A DNA stretch of 34,665 bases, from positions 1-34,665 of the forward strand of contig JANXBJ010000021.1 of the NCBI GenBank assembly GCA_025057645.1, read 5' to 3'. A program made the translations under genes and the position numbers. Source of the DNA: Anaerolineales bacterium. GTDB lineage: Bacteria; Chloroflexota; Anaerolineae; Anaerolineales; UBA4823. Every line of letters starts with the position of its first letter. Within the stretch, counting starts at the first letter, position 1. This document shows positions 23,667 through 34,141 of the stretch, piece after piece. The notes beneath the pieces are model-generated. The model was not told where the DNA came from. It saw only the letters and a program-made list of their open reading frames with translations, and searched no databases.

Positions 23667-25004
23667 TTACCGCACAAGCAAAGTATCCTCATAGCCGTGC
23701 AACTTCAATTCGGCTTCGATATTGAAGAACAAATCGCGCACCACCCCAACCACGATTAGCAATCCGGCAGAAGAGACCAAGAGCGGATTGCCGGTGGTTC
23801 CAAACCCGAAAATCATACTGATCAACCAAGGCAGGATAGCCACGATCCCTAAAAACAAAGCGCCGGGAAGGGTGATACGCCGCAACACTTTCATTAGATA
23901 CTTCTGGGTCGGGGCGCCGCGGCTCACTCCCGGGATTTGAGCACCGATCCGCTTGAGATTTTCACCGTAGTTCTGTTGTGAAAAAAGGACATCCGTATAG
24001 AAGAACGTAAAAGCAACCACCATGATGAAGTACAGGATGTAGTACACCGCCGTCTCGCCGCCGAAATTACGCTGGATACTGCGCGCCAAGTCCGCCAGCC
24101 ATCCCACCTGCGAAGTAGCGAAAAAGCTGGCGACAACGGCGGGAAAGGTAAGAAGGGACTGGGCAAAGATCAACGGGATCATGCCTGCCATATTGACCAT
24201 CAAGGGCAAGGTCCCCCGTACGGGCATTGACATGCGATTGCCTACCCGACGTCCGGGGTACATTACAGGAATATTGCGCCGCCCCTGTTGAACGATCACA
24301 ATGGCAAAAACGATCAAACTGGTGATCACCACCAAAAAGATCAGGTTAAACCAACGGCGCTGTTCGTCCGCCATCAAGCGCAAGAAGCTCTGCGGGATTT
24401 GAGAGACAATCCCGGAAAAAATGATCAGGGATAAGCCTTGATTGCGGATGCCGTACTCAGAGATCAACTCGCCTAACCAGATAGCCAACATCGTGCCGGC
24501 AGTCATGCTAATAATGATGGCCAGAGAGGGCAGCAGGGTTTCGCCTCGAAAACCAAAATTGCGCAGGATTTGCGTGCCGGCAAAGCTGGAAAAGAGGTTG
24601 ATCTGCCCAATCGCTTGCAGCGCAGCCATTGGCACGGCCAGCAAGTAAGTCCACTTTTCCATCCATTTCTGCCCTTGGCGAGGGTCCTCGGTCATCTTCT
24701 TCTGCAAGGAAGGGATGATCGGCACCAAAAGCTGCAAGATAATTTGGGCGGTAATGTAGGGATAAACGCCCATTGCCATCACTGAAAACTGAGATACGGT
24801 TCCCCCAGAGAGCAAGTCCAAAAGACTGACCAGATTTCCTCCAGCCGTGCCCCCTGCCATAATCTGGGCGATGGCTTCGCGGTTCACTCCGGGCACTGGT
24901 ACGTGGGCAACCAAACGGAAGATGCCCAAAATAAACAGAGTGAACAGCAACTTCCGCCGAATGTCATGAGCGGCCCAAATGTAACGCCACGCAGATCGCT
25001 TCAT
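23667..25004 (-). CDS. secY: Protein translocase subunit SecY
   Basis: SecY is the membrane channel of the Sec export system. The 445-residue protein has about ten hydrophobic segments, an early GIFRLVAHVPVPGVN region, SQFSVMAMGVYPYITAQIIL, and the cytoplasmic loop with TQKYLMKVLRRITLPGALFLG. C-terminal LLVSSAGLLIVVGVVRD is also typical. It lies between rplO and adk in the spc operon, 45 bp after rplO. Confidence 0.98.
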   Translation of the reverse strand: MKRSAWRYIWAAHDIRRKLLFTLFILGIFRLVAHVPVPGVNREAIAQIMAGGTAGGNLVSLLDLLSGGTVSQFSVMAMGVYPYITAQIILQLLVPIIPSLQKKMTEDPRQGQKWMEKWTYLLAVPMAALQAIGQINLFSSFAGTQILRNFGFRGETLLPSLAIIISMTAGTMLAIWLGELISEYGIRNQGLSLIIFSGIVSQIPQSFLRLMADEQRRWFNLIFLVVITSLIVFAIVIVQQGRRNIPVMYPGRRVGNRMSMPVRGTLPLMVNMAGMIPLIFAQSLLTFPAVVASFFATSQVGWLADLARSIQRNFGGETAVYYILYFIMVVAFTFFYTDVLFSQQNYGENLKRIGAQIPGVSRGAPTQKYLMKVLRRITLPGALFLGIVAILPWLISMIFGFGTTGNPLLVSSAGLLIVVGVVRDLFFNIEAELKLHGYEDTLLVR

Positions 25005-25049
25005 TGTTACTGGCTCCTTCTATGAACATCAGAAAAAAACGCTGCCGCT

Positions 25050-25505
25050 TTATCTTTCGATCAGCTCAACCGTACCGCCTGCGGCCTCGATTTTCGCGCG
25101 CGCTCCCCGACTGATGCGGTGCACTCTGACCCTCAGAGGCGCATTTACTTCACCTTCGCCCAAAATGACCACCGGATTGCGTTCGTTGCGCAAAAGCTGC
25201 GCTTGGGCGAGCGTCTCCGGAGTAATCTCACTTCCGGCGGGGAATTGGGCTAGCTGATATAGATTCACCTCGTTGTATTCCACTCGGTTAATCGGGTTGA
25301 AGCCCTTCCCGCGCATAAACGGCAAGCGGCGATAAAAGGGCAAGTTTCCACCTTGGTGATATAGGCGCGTTCCACCGCCAGAGCGAGCACCTTGTCCTTT
25401 AGTTCCGCGTCCGGCAGTCTTTCCTTGGCCAGCGGCAATGCCACGGCCGACTCGTTTGCGCTCCTTCTTGGCACCGGGTGCGGGTTTCAAATCATGGAGT
25501 TTCAT
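25050..25505 (-). CDS. rplO: 50S ribosomal protein L15
   Basis: L15 binds 23S rRNA late in large-subunit assembly. The 151-residue protein starts [21 protein letters not shown], continues with the glycine/arginine-rich [14 protein letters not shown] and [15 protein letters not shown], and ends with a C-terminal domain containing [20 protein letters not shown]. The ATG overlaps the rpmD stop by 4 bp. Confidence 0.98.
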   Translation of the reverse strand: MKLHDLKPAPGAKKERKRVGRGIAAGQGKTAGRGTKGQGARSGGGTRLYHQGGNLPFYRRLPFMRGKGFNPINRVEYNEVNLYQLAQFPAGSEITPETLAQAQLLRNERNPVVILGEGEVNAPLRVRVHRISRGARAKIEAAGGTVELIER

Positions 25506-25711
25506 CCTTCGCTCCCTTCCTCTACATGAACTAAGTGAATCACTTTTGCGATCATCCCCCGGATTGTGGGGCTGTCCTGATGCGTAACGGTCTGGTTTAA
25601 GCGCCGCAACCCTAGGGCGCGAACAGTCGCTTTCTGGCGCTTTGAATAACCGATCGGGCTGCGGACGAGTGTGACCCGGATAACCTTTGGAGATTGGCTA
25701 CTATCAGGCAT
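25502..25711 (-). CDS. rpmD: 50S ribosomal protein L30
   Basis: L30 is a small large-subunit protein. I start it at the ATG 25711, giving 69 residues, because GGAGG lies 4 nt upstream and the ATG overlaps the rpsE stop by 8 bp; the frame extends further but into rpsE. The core reads [21 protein letters not shown], then [21 protein letters not shown], the family pattern. Confidence 0.95.
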   Translation of the reverse strand: MPDSSQSPKVIRVTLVRSPIGYSKRQKATVRALGLRRLNQTVTHQDSPTIRGMIAKVIHLVHVEEGSEG

Positions 25712-26228
25712 GTTTCCTCCGATCCCAGAAAGGAGTGACATCCGCAAGGCTCTTCCCCCGCCGAGCTGCTTCCGCTTGCGGGTCCTTCAACTGGTCGAGG
25801 GCGATCATCGTTGCTTTGACCACGTTGAGCAGATTACTGCTGCCCAGAGATTTGGTTAGAATATCCGAAATCCCGGCTGCCTCTAGCACAGCTCGCACAC
25901 CTCCGCCGGCGATCACACCGGTTCCACGGGAGGCCGGTTTCAAAAGCACTTTGGCCCCACCCATCTTGCCCACTACCTCATGAGGAATGGTCGTATCATA
26001 CAGGTTGATCTTGTGCATATTTTTCCGCCCGCGCTCAATAGCCTTACGCATGGCATCTTGCACTGCGTTTGCCTTTCCGACACCAATGCCGACTTGCCCG
26101 CGATTATCCCCTACAACTACAGTCACGCGGAAGGCAAAGCGACGCCCGCCCTTAACCACCTTAGCGACGCGGGAAATTTCCACGATCCGTTCGTCATACT
26201 CAGGTTCAAAATCCATGTAATCAGTCAT
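25704..26228 (-). CDS. rpsE: 30S ribosomal protein S5
   Basis: S5 helps control translational accuracy at the 30S body-neck junction. The 174-residue protein has [41 protein letters not shown] and [20 protein letters not shown], followed by the [14 protein letters not shown] segment. Length is standard. It lies between rplR and rpmD in the spc operon. Confidence 0.98.
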   Translation of the reverse strand: MTDYMDFEPEYDERIVEISRVAKVVKGGRRFAFRVTVVVGDNRGQVGIGVGKANAVQDAMRKAIERGRKNMHKINLYDTTIPHEVVGKMGGAKVLLKPASRGTGVIAGGGVRAVLEAAGISDILTKSLGSSNLLNVVKATMIALDQLKDPQAEAARRGKSLADVTPFWDRRKHA

Positions 26229-26252
26229 GCTTCACTCCCTAAGAGGGTCGTC

Positions 26253-26618
26253 CTAAAACTCCAAGCCGCCCTCGCGTGCTCCCTCTGCGAGAGCCTTCAC
26301 GCGGCCAATATACTTATAGCCACCACGATCAAAGACCACTTTATGCACACCCTTAGCTTTGGCGCGTTGTGCCAAAGCTAAACCCACCAGACGTGCTTGC
26401 TCCGACTTCCTCAAGCCTTTCACTTTGTCCCTCAGTTCGTGATCTATGCTCGAAGCAGCCACGAGAGTGTGTCCCTTGGTGTCGTCAATAATTTGAGCAT
26501 AGATTTGGGACAAGCTGCGAAAGACGTTCAGGCGTGGGCGTTCAGGTGTGCCACTCACACGTTTCCGCACATGAAGGTGTCTACGTTTGCGTGCTTCATT
26601 TCGAGTTTTTATCGCCAT
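26253..26618 (-). CDS. rplR: 50S ribosomal protein L18
   Basis: L18 joins 5S rRNA to the large subunit. The 121-residue protein has the basic start [40 protein letters not shown] and the C-terminal [20 protein letters not shown]. It begins 1 bp after the rplF stop. Confidence 0.98.
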   Translation of the reverse strand: MAIKTRNEARKRRHLHVRKRVSGTPERPRLNVFRSLSQIYAQIIDDTKGHTLVAASSIDHELRDKVKGLRKSEQARLVGLALAQRAKAKGVHKVVFDRGGYKYIGRVKALAEGAREGGLEF

Positions 26619-26619
26619 G

Positions 26620-27165
26620 TTACTTTCCCTTACCTGTCTTACCAGTTTTACGTCGCACTACTTCATCGATATAGCGGATTCCCTTGCCTTTATAGGGCTC
26701 TGGCGGACGAACAGCCCGGATGTCTGCAGCCACCTGTCCAACTAATTGCTTATCAATCCCCATCACCTTGATCTGACGAGTTTTGGCATCAACATCGAAC
26801 GAAATCCCCTCAGGCGGCTCAACGCGCACTGGGTGAGAATAGCCCACGTATAACACCAGGGTTTTCCCTTCCATCTCTGCGCGGTAACCCACTCCGTTGA
26901 CCTCGAGCACTTTTTCAAAACCTTGGCTCACCCCGGTCACCATATTTTGGATTAGGGCACGAGTGGTCCCATGAAGTGCACGATGGCGATTAGCATCCGA
27001 AGGACGTTGAACCCGGATTTCGTTCTCCGCCAGGATCACGTTCATCTCGCCGGGAAAAACGTAACTCAGCTCACCTTTCGGGCCCTTTACCCTAATCGAG
27101 CTACCCTCTAACCGCACTTCAACTCCTGAGGGAATTGCAATGGGCATTCTTCCAATTCGTGACAC
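26620..27165 (-). CDS. rplF: 50S ribosomal protein L6
   Basis: L6 lies near the factor-binding site of the 50S subunit. The 181-residue protein starts [16 protein letters not shown], has [31 protein letters not shown] and the C-terminal [20 protein letters not shown] motif. The start is a GTG with GGAGG 9 nt upstream. Confidence 0.98.
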   Translation of the reverse strand: MSRIGRMPIAIPSGVEVRLEGSSIRVKGPKGELSYVFPGEMNVILAENEIRVQRPSDANRHRALHGTTRALIQNMVTGVSQGFEKVLEVNGVGYRAEMEGKTLVLYVGYSHPVRVEPPEGISFDVDAKTRQIKVMGIDKQLVGQVAADIRAVRPPEPYKGKGIRYIDEVVRRKTGKTGKGK

Positions 27166-27234
27166 GCTTCTCTACCTCCTTTGCCGGTGAAATCGAGCTA
27201 CCCTAAGGCCTCTCACTATCACCCTTGGCTCGCC

Positions 27235-27648
27235 TCACCAAACTTTACAAATTACTTCACCGCCAACCCCTAGTTGACGAGCGCGCTTCCCGGTCATCAC
27301 CCCTTTTGGCGTTGATACGATCGCAATACCAATTCCGGACAAGACCCATGGAATCTCCTTCTTGCCGGCATAAACTCGACGGCCAGGACGGCTGACGCGC
27401 TCTAACCCGGTAATCACCGGCTGACGATGGCGCCGCTCCCCAACGTATTTCAGATGAATGCGCAAGATTTTCTGTCCGGCACTCTTCCCGTCAACGACTT
27501 CGTAACTGCTAATATATCCCTCTTCATGAAGGATCTTGGCGATGGCCACTTTCAACTTGGAACTGGGCATCGCTACCAAGGAATGACCTGCCATCAGGGC
27601 ATTCCGGATACGGGTTAACATATCAGCAATTGGATCGCTCACACTCAT
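27235..27648 (-). CDS. rpsH: 30S ribosomal protein S8
   Basis: S8 binds the central domain of 16S rRNA and in Escherichia coli represses the spc operon. The 137-residue protein has [18 protein letters not shown], a [18 protein letters not shown] helix and the C-terminal [20 protein letters not shown]. Length is slightly over the usual 131-132. It follows rpsN by 20 bp; a 69-bp gap precedes rplF. Confidence 0.98.
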   Translation of the reverse strand: MSVSDPIADMLTRIRNALMAGHSLVAMPSSKLKVAIAKILHEEGYISSYEVVDGKSAGQKILRIHLKYVGERRHRQPVITGLERVSRPGRRVYAGKKEIPWVLSGIGIAIVSTPKGVMTGKRARQLGVGGEVICKVW

Positions 27649-27668
27649 TTCTCACGCTCCATTTCCAT

Positions 27669-27851
27669 TCACCACGAAGCCTTGGCAACGCCGGGAATTT
27701 TGCCCTGTAGCGCAATCTCGCGAAAGCAAATACGGCACAACCCAAATCGACGCATATACCCCCGCGGCCGCCCACAAATCCTACACCGGTTGCGCACTCG
27801 CGTGGGATATTTTCGCCGCGTTTCTCGAATCATCATGCATTTCTTCGCCAT
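27669..27851 (-). CDS. rpsN: 30S ribosomal protein S14, type Z (zinc form)
   Basis: S14 sits in the 30S head. The 60-residue protein is the short zinc form: CRIC at residues 23-26 and CRIC at 39-42 give all four ligands. [20 protein letters not shown] and the KASW end are typical. It starts 3 bp after the rplE stop. Confidence 0.98.
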   Translation of the reverse strand: MAKKCMMIRETRRKYPTRVRNRCRICGRPRGYMRRFGLCRICFREIALQGKIPGVAKASW

Positions 27852-27854
27852 ATC

Positions 27855-28400
27855 CTAACCGTCCTTCTTGAAAGGCATGCCCAAAAGTTTGAGTAACTGC
27901 CGACCTTCTTCATCTGTGCGCGCCGTAGTCACAATGCTGATCTCCAAACCGCGTAGCTTATCGATCTTGTCGTAGTCGATTTCCGGAAAGACCAGTTGCT
28001 CGCGCAAACCAAGAGTGTAGTTCCCCCGCCCATCAAAAGCATCCGGGGAAACCCCTCGGAAGTCCCGCACTCTGGGCAAGGCAATATTCATCAGACGGTC
28101 CAAAAAGTCCCACATGCGCTTGCCCCGCAACGTCACCTTGACTCCGATCGCCCGCCCCTCACGGAGCTTGAAGGCTGCGATACTCTTGCGAGCTTTGGTC
28201 ACAATCGGTTTTTGGCCGCTAATCCTGGAAATATCCTCGACTGCGGCCTCCAATGCCTTGGGATTGTCCAGAGCCTCACCTACGCCTACGTTGATGACCA
28301 CCTTAGTAATTCGCGGCACCTGCATCACATTTTTTAGATTAAGACTCTTCATAAGCGCAGGCACCACTTCATTTCGATAGCGCTCTCTCAGGCTACTCAT
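27855..28400 (-). CDS. rplE: 50S ribosomal protein L5
   Basis: L5 binds 5S rRNA and contacts the P-site tRNA. The 181-residue protein has [54 protein letters not shown] and [20 protein letters not shown]. The C-terminus [11 protein letters not shown] is standard. It lies between rplX and rpsN. Confidence 0.98.
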   Translation of the reverse strand: MSSLRERYRNEVVPALMKSLNLKNVMQVPRITKVVINVGVGEALDNPKALEAAVEDISRISGQKPIVTKARKSIAAFKLREGRAIGVKVTLRGKRMWDFLDRLMNIALPRVRDFRGVSPDAFDGRGNYTLGLREQLVFPEIDYDKIDKLRGLEISIVTTARTDEEGRQLLKLLGMPFKKDG

Positions 28401-28420
28401 ACTGTTCTCCCGCTAGTGGA

Positions 28421-28753
28421 TTAGTCAATCCATTGCTGACACTTCTTACACACCCGGTGCACTTCTTTTCCCTCACGGAATATACCGACCCGGGTTGCTC
28501 GATCGCACTTTGGACAAACCAACATCACATTTGAAATATGGATCGGCGCCTCGAACTCGATAATCCCTGGCGTGATATTGCGGCGTCCCTGTGTTTGAAC
28601 GGCACGTTGATGCTTTTTGCGGATGTTGACTCCTTGCACAACTACGCGCCCTTCATCCACAAGGACTCGAATCACCTCGCCCCGCTTGCCGCGGTCTTCT
28701 TCCCTGCCCGAGATCACCTGAACCTTATCACCTTTTCTAATTTTCACCTTCAT
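28421..28753 (-). CDS. rplX: 50S ribosomal protein L24 with a C-terminal CxxC pair
   Basis: L24 starts 50S assembly. The 110-residue product has the KOW motif [21 protein letters not shown] and [13 protein letters not shown]. Near the end [12 protein letters not shown] and RVCKKCQQW supply two CxxC motifs, a likely zinc site. I chose the ATG at 28753 because AGGAG lies 8 nt upstream; a GTG two codons earlier is too close to it. Confidence 0.97.
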   Translation of the reverse strand: MKVKIRKGDKVQVISGREEDRGKRGEVIRVLVDEGRVVVQGVNIRKKHQRAVQTQGRRNITPGIIEFEAPIHISNVMLVCPKCDRATRVGIFREGKEVHRVCKKCQQWID

Positions 28754-28770
28754 GGCCACCGCTCCTGTTG

Positions 28771-29142
28771 CTATAATACTTCCGGTGCCAAAGAGACGAT
28801 CTTCATAAAGCCCTTCTCGCGCAGTTCGCGGGCAACCGGGCCGAAAATCCGTGTGCCCTTAGGGTTCTTGCCATCGGTATCCAGAATCACTGCAGCATTG
28901 TCATCGAAACGAATATACGAACCATCCTCCCGGCGCCACTCTTTAGCGCACCGCACGACAACAGCCTTGACGATTTCACCCTTTTTGACCGCCCCGTGAG
29001 GTGCGGCGGACTTTATCGTTCCGATTACCACATCGCCCACCCGTCCATAGCGACGCGTAGAGCCGCCCATAATATGGATGACCAAGATTTCACGTGCGCC
29101 AGTGTTATCGGCCACTTTTAGCCTTGACTCCTGTTGAATCAC
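28771..29142 (-). CDS. rplN: 50S ribosomal protein L14
   Basis: L14 forms a bridge to the 30S subunit and is a docking site for RsfS. The 123-residue product has [40 protein letters not shown] and [20 protein letters not shown]. The start is a GTG (29142) with AAGGAGG 6 nt upstream, overlapping the rpsQ stop. Confidence 0.98.
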   Translation of the reverse strand: MIQQESRLKVADNTGAREILVIHIMGGSTRRYGRVGDVVIGTIKSAAPHGAVKKGEIVKAVVVRCAKEWRREDGSYIRFDDNAAVILDTDGKNPKGTRIFGPVARELREKGFMKIVSLAPEVL

Positions 29143-29423
29143 CCTTCACCTCCTTTGGCCTGAGCAGCAAGTTCGGCCCCAACCTGACGGCGAAGGATTT
29201 CCTGCACTACCCACCGCTTGCGACGCGAAAGAGGTCTGCTTTCCACGATGCGCACCTGATCCCCTATCTGACACCCCAATTCATCATGAGCCATAAAGCG
29301 CTTTCGGGTGCGCACCACCTTTTTATACAACCGGTGAATATAAGTGCGACTGACCTCAACCACCACCGTTTTTTGCATTTTATTGCTTGTCACAACGCCG
29401 ACCAACCTTCGCCGCGTGTTCAT
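29139..29423 (-). CDS. rpsQ: 30S ribosomal protein S17
   Basis: S17 is an early 16S rRNA binder with an OB fold. The 94-residue protein has [40 protein letters not shown] and [17 protein letters not shown]. The ATG overlaps the rpmC stop by 4 bp. Confidence 0.98.
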   Translation of the reverse strand: MNTRRRLVGVVTSNKMQKTVVVEVSRTYIHRLYKKVVRTRKRFMAHDELGCQIGDQVRIVESRPLSRRKRWVVQEILRRQVGAELAAQAKGGEG

Positions 29424-29632
29424 CTAGAAGCCTCCTTCGTCTTTGCAAGCTGACGCTCCCTCTGTATAGTTAACAAGCGCGCTAAATCCCGTCGAGTCCG
29501 TCTGAGCGCAGCCGTATCAGTCAGATTCCCCATCGCTAGCTGAAAGCGCAAATTCATTAGGGCTTCACGGGTCTCGTTGATCTTCTTTGCCAACTCTGCG
29601 TCGGACAATGCTCGGATTTCACTGGGTTTCAT
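29420..29632 (-). CDS. rpmC: 50S ribosomal protein L29
   Basis: L29 lies at the polypeptide exit and helps dock SRP and trigger factor. The 70-residue helical-hairpin protein has [39 protein letters not shown] and [17 protein letters not shown]. The ATG overlaps the rplP stop by 4 bp. Confidence 0.97.
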   Translation of the reverse strand: MKPSEIRALSDAELAKKINETREALMNLRFQLAMGNLTDTAALRRTRRDLARLLTIQRERQLAKTKEASR

Positions 29633-30060
29633 GCCTCACCTCCTGCTCGGTCAACACGCTCCACGATTTTGGTCTTGATCGAAAACTTATACTGGGCCAA
29701 GCGGAGAGCTTCTCTAGCTACTTCTTCGGGCAATCCACCACCGACTTCGAACATGATCCGCCCTGGCTTAACCACTGCAACCCAATACTCAACATTTCCT
29801 TTTCCCTTCCCCATGCGCGTCTCTGCAGGCTTCCTCGTCACAGGCTTATCCGGGAAGATGCGAATCCAAATTTTTCCCCGGCGTCGTATAGCGCGCACGA
29901 TTGCGCGACGAGCCGCTTCGATCTGGCGTGCCGTTACCCAACCCGGCTCTAGAGCTTGCAGACCATAATCCCCAAAAGAGACCTCCGCACCCCGGTAAGC
30001 CTTTCCCTTCATGCGACCGCGCATTTGCTTTCGCCACTTGACACGCTTCGGCATCAACAT
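29629..30060 (-). CDS. rplP: 50S ribosomal protein L16
   Basis: L16 organises the A-site region of the 50S subunit. The product has [40 protein letters not shown] and [20 protein letters not shown]. The ATG at 30060 has GAGGG 7 nt upstream; the usual family start MPKRVKW corresponds to an ATG two codons later (30054), so the exact start is open. Confidence 0.97.
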   Translation of the reverse strand: MLMPKRVKWRKQMRGRMKGKAYRGAEVSFGDYGLQALEPGWVTARQIEAARRAIVRAIRRRGKIWIRIFPDKPVTRKPAETRMGKGKGNVEYWVAVVKPGRIMFEVGGGLPEEVAREALRLAQYKFSIKTKIVERVDRAGGEA

Positions 30061-30131
30061 AGTCGTACCCTCTGTTCAAAATTCTCGACCTTCTGAATCC
30101 AAACCACCTAGAGGCAGCCAAACTCGAGCGA

Positions 30132-30809
30132 TTACTCGCTGACATAAACTCCTTCAGTGGACTCGACCACCTCCTCGACCTCCGGCTTTGCTTCACCACG
30201 GTAAATCCAAACCTTGACCCCAATAATGCCATACGTTGTCAAAGCCGTCGCCTTGGCAAAGTCGATGTCCGCCCGCAAGGTCTGGCGAGGAACCTGACCT
30301 TCGCGCATGCTGACCGTTCGAGCCATCTCGGCTCCACTCAAACGACCACCGACCTCGATACGAATCCCCTGAGCACCCTGACGCATTGCCTGTTGAATGG
30401 CGCGTTTCATCGCCCGCTGATAGGAAATGCGCCGTTCGAGTTGTTCTGCAATCGTGGTGGCCACCAAATAGGCATCTAGGTCGGGGTAAGGAATCTCTTT
30501 GATCTCTAAATCGATCTTCTTTCCAACTAGTTGCTCTAATTCGGTGCGCATCTTCTTAACACTTTCCCCTTTACGCCCGATCAAGACCCCAGGCTTAGCC
30601 GTGTTGACCACAACCTTAACCTTCCCGGGAAAACGTTCGATCTCGATGCGTGAAACACCCGCCTTTGGCGCTTCCTTCATCACGATCTCTCGGATCTTGA
30701 AGTCCTGGTGAAGCTGCTCCAAGTACTCTGTGCCTTCCGCATACCAACGCCCTTCCCAGGTTTTATTGATCTTCAGGCGAAACCCAATCGGATGGACTTT
30801 GCGACCCAT
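30132..30809 (-). CDS. rpsC: 30S ribosomal protein S3
   Basis: S3 lines the mRNA entry channel. The 225-residue protein has GRKVHPIGFRLKINKTWEGR, the KH domain with PGVLIGRKGESVKKMRTELE, and the C-terminal domain with GIRIEVGGRLSGAEMARTVS and GIIGVKVWIYRGE. A 71-bp gap separates it from rplP. Confidence 0.98.
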   Translation of the reverse strand: MGRKVHPIGFRLKINKTWEGRWYAEGTEYLEQLHQDFKIREIVMKEAPKAGVSRIEIERFPGKVKVVVNTAKPGVLIGRKGESVKKMRTELEQLVGKKIDLEIKEIPYPDLDAYLVATTIAEQLERRISYQRAMKRAIQQAMRQGAQGIRIEVGGRLSGAEMARTVSMREGQVPRQTLRADIDFAKATALTTYGIIGVKVWIYRGEAKPEVEEVVESTEGVYVSE

Positions 30810-30827
30810 ATACCTCTCCTTCGTGGA

Positions 30828-31169
30828 CTACTCTTTCTCCCGCAGAATGACCGTGATATGTGAAGCACGCCGCAACCAGGGCTTAAATCGTCCTCGCGCT
30901 CCGAACTTGCGCCATTTTCGGGTGGGTGCTTCGTTGGCGTAAATTGTATGAATATACAAATTTTCCGCACTAAGACCAAAATTCTCCTCCGCATTTGCGA
31001 TCGCTGAGTTAATCAGCTTAAGCAACGGGGTGGCCGCCGCCTGAGGAGCAAAGCGGAGAATGTTCTGTGCCTCGGCGACTTGCTTGCCGCGGACTAGGTC
31101 AACGAGCAGGCGCACCTTCTGCGGAGAATGAGGAACGTAGTTTGCGTGAGCCCGGACATCGATACTCAT
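30828..31169 (-). CDS. rplV: 50S ribosomal protein L22
   Basis: L22 lines the peptide exit tunnel. The 113-residue protein has [35 protein letters not shown] and the tunnel hairpin with [20 protein letters not shown]. The ATG overlaps the rpsS stop by 4 bp. Confidence 0.98.
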   Translation of the reverse strand: MSIDVRAHANYVPHSPQKVRLLVDLVRGKQVAEAQNILRFAPQAAATPLLKLINSAIANAEENFGLSAENLYIHTIYANEAPTRKWRKFGARGRFKPWLRRASHITVILREKE

Positions 31170-31453
31170 TTCTTCTTCCCTCGCTTCATCTTCTTCTCGG
31201 ATACATGACCGCGAAACGTGCGCGTAGGAGCAAATTCCCCGAGTTTGTGGCCGACCATATTTTCTGTAATATAGATTGGCACATGTCGGCGGCCATCATG
31301 AACTGCGATCGTATGGCCGACCATTTGCGGGAAGATTGTGCTGTCGCGGCTCCAAGTGCGGATCACTCGCTTTTCACCTTTCGCATTCATCGCTTCAATA
31401 CGCATAAGAAGTTTTGGATCGACAAACGGGCCCTTCTTGAGTGACCGTCCCAT
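31166..31453 (-). CDS. rpsS: 30S ribosomal protein S19
   Basis: S19 pairs with S13 in the 30S head. The 95-residue protein has [38 protein letters not shown] and [19 protein letters not shown]. It follows rplB after 61 bp and overlaps rplV. Confidence 0.98.
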   Translation of the reverse strand: MGRSLKKGPFVDPKLLMRIEAMNAKGEKRVIRTWSRDSTIFPQMVGHTIAVHDGRRHVPIYITENMVGHKLGEFAPTRTFRGHVSEKKMKRGKKK

Positions 31454-31514
31454 CTCATCCTCTCCATCGATATTCTAAGCAGTTTGTTCTCACTTCCTTA
31501 GCTTACTTCTAGAG

Positions 31515-32351
31515 TTAGCGCCGCTTCCTACTACGCCGACGCAAAATATATTTGTCCGTCTGCTTATTGCGGCGAGTTTTATAGCCACGTGTTGGTTTGC
31601 CCCAGGGGCTTTTCGGGCCGGGCATTCCGATGGGCTGTCGCCCCTCTCCACCTCCGTGGGGGTGATCACGCGGGCTCATCGCCGTACCACGCACCGTAGG
31701 GCGAATACCCAAGTGACGCTTTCGCCCTGCCTTGCCCAGCTTAACGTTGCTATGCTCGAGGTTCCCAACCTGACCAATGGTTGCATAGCATTTCTGCAAC
31801 ACCAAGCGAACCTCTCCGGAAGGCAAGCGAATCTGGGCATAGTTGCCTTCCTTTGCCAACAACTGCGCTGCGGCCCCAGCTGCCCGAACCAACTGCCCAC
31901 CTTTGCCCACCTTAAGTTCGATGTTGTGAATCAAGGTGCCGACCGGAATATTTGCGATCGGAAGGCTATTACCTGGACGAATTTCTGCTTCAGGCCCGGC
32001 CATTACCGTATCGCCGACTTTAAGTTCCAGTGGCGCAAGGATATAGCGCTTTTCACCATCCGCATAATGCAGAAGCGCTATTCGTGCAGTGCGGTTCGGG
32101 TCGTACTCGATCGCAGCCACACGGGCAGGAATACCTCGCTTGTCGCGCTTAAAATCGATAATTCGGATAAATCGCCGGTGACCCCCACCGCGATGGCGTA
32201 CTGTAACGCGACCATATGCATTCCGACCGCCTGTTTTCCGCAGCGGGATGATCAGTGAGCGCTCCGGACGCGTTTTGGTAATCTCTTCAAAGGTATACCC
32301 GGTCATTCCTCTCTGACCGGGGGTGGTCGGTTTGTAAGTCTTTACACCCAT
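31515..32351 (-). CDS. rplB: 50S ribosomal protein L2
   Basis: L2 is needed for subunit joining and peptidyl transfer. The 278-residue protein has [40 protein letters not shown], and the conserved C-terminal [16 protein letters not shown] with its key histidine. I chose the ATG at 32351 (TGATG overlap with the rplW stop); a GTG one codon earlier is possible. Confidence 0.98.
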   Translation of the reverse strand: MGVKTYKPTTPGQRGMTGYTFEEITKTRPERSLIIPLRKTGGRNAYGRVTVRHRGGGHRRFIRIIDFKRDKRGIPARVAAIEYDPNRTARIALLHYADGEKRYILAPLELKVGDTVMAGPEAEIRPGNSLPIANIPVGTLIHNIELKVGKGGQLVRAAGAAAQLLAKEGNYAQIRLPSGEVRLVLQKCYATIGQVGNLEHSNVKLGKAGRKRHLGIRPTVRGTAMSPRDHPHGGGEGRQPIGMPGPKSPWGKPTRGYKTRRNKQTDKYILRRRSRKRR

Positions 32352-32653
32352 CACTTCACCCCTTCAAAAATGGGTATCGTGTCGCCGGGAGCCAGAGTTA
32401 CAATGGCCTTTTTGTAGCCGCTGCGGCGTACCCGAAGACGCCGATTACGCCCGCGACGGCTGCGTTTAGCGGGGAGGTTGATCACATTAACCCGCTCTAC
32501 CTTGACATTGAAAAGCAACTCCACTGCGTCCTTGACTAAGGTCTTACTCGCATCCGGCGCAACCTCAAACACGTACTGATGCAATTCACCATTCAAGTAG
32601 TTTGACTTCTCGGTAATGATCGGACGGCGTAAAACATCATAAATGGTGGTCAT
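32351..32653 (-). CDS. rplW: 50S ribosomal protein L23
   Basis: L23 is the main docking site for trigger factor and SRP at the tunnel exit. The 100-residue protein has [38 protein letters not shown] and [16 protein letters not shown]. The ATG at 32653 has GGAGG about 5 nt upstream; the frame reaches a TTG four codons earlier that would overlap this site. Confidence 0.97.
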   Translation of the reverse strand: MTTIYDVLRRPIITEKSNYLNGELHQYVFEVAPDASKTLVKDAVELLFNVKVERVNVINLPAKRSRRGRNRRLRVRRSGYKKAIVTLAPGDTIPIFEGVK

Positions 32654-32667
32654 GACTGCCTCCAAAC

Positions 32668-33297
32668 CTATCCCAAAAACGAAACCAGCACGTCCAGCGC
32701 CTTAAGCGGCATAACCACTTTGTCGTAAGTAAACAGATCCCGGATGTTCAAATAGTTGGCTAAGAGCGTTTTTGCATCCGGCAAATTATTGGTCGAGCGA
32801 ATAACCGGCTCATAGAAGGCATCCTTAGAAGGAAGCAAAATCAGTGCGCTGGCTTCTCCGACCAATCGATCGAGCGCCTCAGCCATAAGACGCGTTTTTG
32901 GCTCGGGCAAGGTCAATTCATCCAAGACAACAATCCCTCGTTCGGCAGCCTTGGCAGACAGCGCCGAACGCAGCGCAGCGCGGCGCATCTTCTTGGGCAT
33001 CCTCTGGCTATAGTCGCGCGGTTTGGGCGTGTGCACCTTTCCACCTCCAACCCACTGAGGAGCACGGATCGAGCCCTGCCTTGCCCGTCCAGTGCCTTTC
33101 TGCCGCCACGGCTTACGGCCACCGCCCTCGACTTCGCTCCGCCCTTTGGTGCTATGAGTCCCCAAACGAGCGTTCGCCATTTGGCGTATGTAAGCTTGAT
33201 GCATCAAGCTGACGTTAACTGGTGCTTCAAAAATTGCCGGCGGTAATTCGATCGTATCGACCTTCTCGCCTTGCATGTTCAGCACATCTACGATCAT
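32668..33297 (-). CDS. rplD: 50S ribosomal protein L4
   Basis: L4 lines the exit tunnel and in Escherichia coli represses the S10 operon. The 209-residue protein has [59 protein letters not shown] and the globular C-terminal half. The ATG overlaps the rplC stop by 4 bp. Confidence 0.98.
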   Translation of the reverse strand: MIVDVLNMQGEKVDTIELPPAIFEAPVNVSLMHQAYIRQMANARLGTHSTKGRSEVEGGGRKPWRQKGTGRARQGSIRAPQWVGGGKVHTPKPRDYSQRMPKKMRRAALRSALSAKAAERGIVVLDELTLPEPKTRLMAEALDRLVGEASALILLPSKDAFYEPVIRSTNNLPDAKTLLANYLNIRDLFTYDKVVMPLKALDVLVSFLG

Positions 33298-33944
33298 TCC
33301 ACACTCCTCACCACCTGCTTGCGAGCTGCTTTGATCATCAGCAAGCCACCTCTTGGCCCGGGCACTGCTCCCCGCACACCCAGCAGATTGCGCTCCCCGT
33401 CCACAAGCACAACTTTTAAGTTCTGAACAGTAACCCGGCGATTGCCCATGTGACCCGGCCCGCGCGAACCCTTAAACACCCGTCCCGGGGTCGTCCCGGA
33501 ACTACGTGCTCCGGGGGCGCGCCAACGGTCCGATTGACCATGGGTCTTTGGGCCCCCGCGGAAGTGATAGCGCTTCACACCACCGGCAAACCCCTTTCCC
33601 TTGCTAATGCCGGTCACATCAACCTTCTCGCCGGGAGCGAACACTTGATCCACGGTGATTTTATCGCCCTCGGCAACACCGGGGTCTTCTGCGCGAAACT
33701 CGCGCAAAAAGCGCAACGGGGGCAAATTGTTGCGCTTGAGATGCCCAAGTTCGCCACCGGTCAATCGCTTCGGCTTGACTTCCTCAAAGCCTAGTTGCAC
33801 TGCAGAGTAGCCATCCCGCCCGACGGTGCGGATCTGGGTAACGTAGCATGGCCCGGCCTCGATCAGGGTCACCGGAATAGCTACACCCAACTCGTCAAAA
33901 ATTTGAGTCATGCCGAGTTTCTTCCCAAGCAGCCCTTTGATCAT
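33294..33944 (-). CDS. rplC: 50S ribosomal protein L3
   Basis: L3 is an early-assembly protein reaching the peptidyl-transferase centre. The 216-residue protein has [40 protein letters not shown], the glutamine-containing [20 protein letters not shown] loop and [21 protein letters not shown] lies upstream of the ATG. An unusual 197-bp gap precedes it. Confidence 0.98.
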   Translation of the reverse strand: MIKGLLGKKLGMTQIFDELGVAIPVTLIEAGPCYVTQIRTVGRDGYSAVQLGFEEVKPKRLTGGELGHLKRNNLPPLRFLREFRAEDPGVAEGDKITVDQVFAPGEKVDVTGISKGKGFAGGVKRYHFRGGPKTHGQSDRWRAPGARSSGTTPGRVFKGSRGPGHMGNRRVTVQNLKVVLVDGERNLLGVRGAVPGPRGGLLMIKAARKQVVRSVE

Positions 33945-34141
33945 CTCGATTGTCTCCTAATTCCAAAATTACTTGACGGGACTGTCAGCCTGGGCACGGC
34001 TGCACCATCCCCGACCGCAACGCAGTCACACGATCTGCCGCACAACAGCAGAAGTCTTGGGTGCACGTACAGGATCGGTCTTGCGCTGCCTACTTTTTCC
34101 GTAGCGAAAGGTCAAGTCCTCTTCCGCCGTTCTCTAGGTTG
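33945..34141 (-). promoter_or_regulatory. Structured gap between rpsJ and rplC, candidate mRNA leader or internal promoter
   Basis: This 197-bp gap has no credible gene. ACTTGAC (33971-33977) is exactly complementary to GTCAAGT (34111-34117) and could close a domain of about 147 nt. Inside, GACTG/CAGTC (33980-33984 with 34023-34027), CAGCC/GGCTG (33986-34002), TGCACC/GGTGCA (34001-34006 with 34060-34065) and GACCG/CGGTC can pair; some exclude each other. A minus-strand TTGACC then 17 bp then TAGGCA is a weak promoter candidate. Ribosomal-protein autoregulation is an inference. Confidence 0.4.

Noticed and set aside
31656-32258. 200-codon open frame on the plus strand
   Set aside because: It is antisense to rplB; such frames arise from the codon bias of ribosomal genes.
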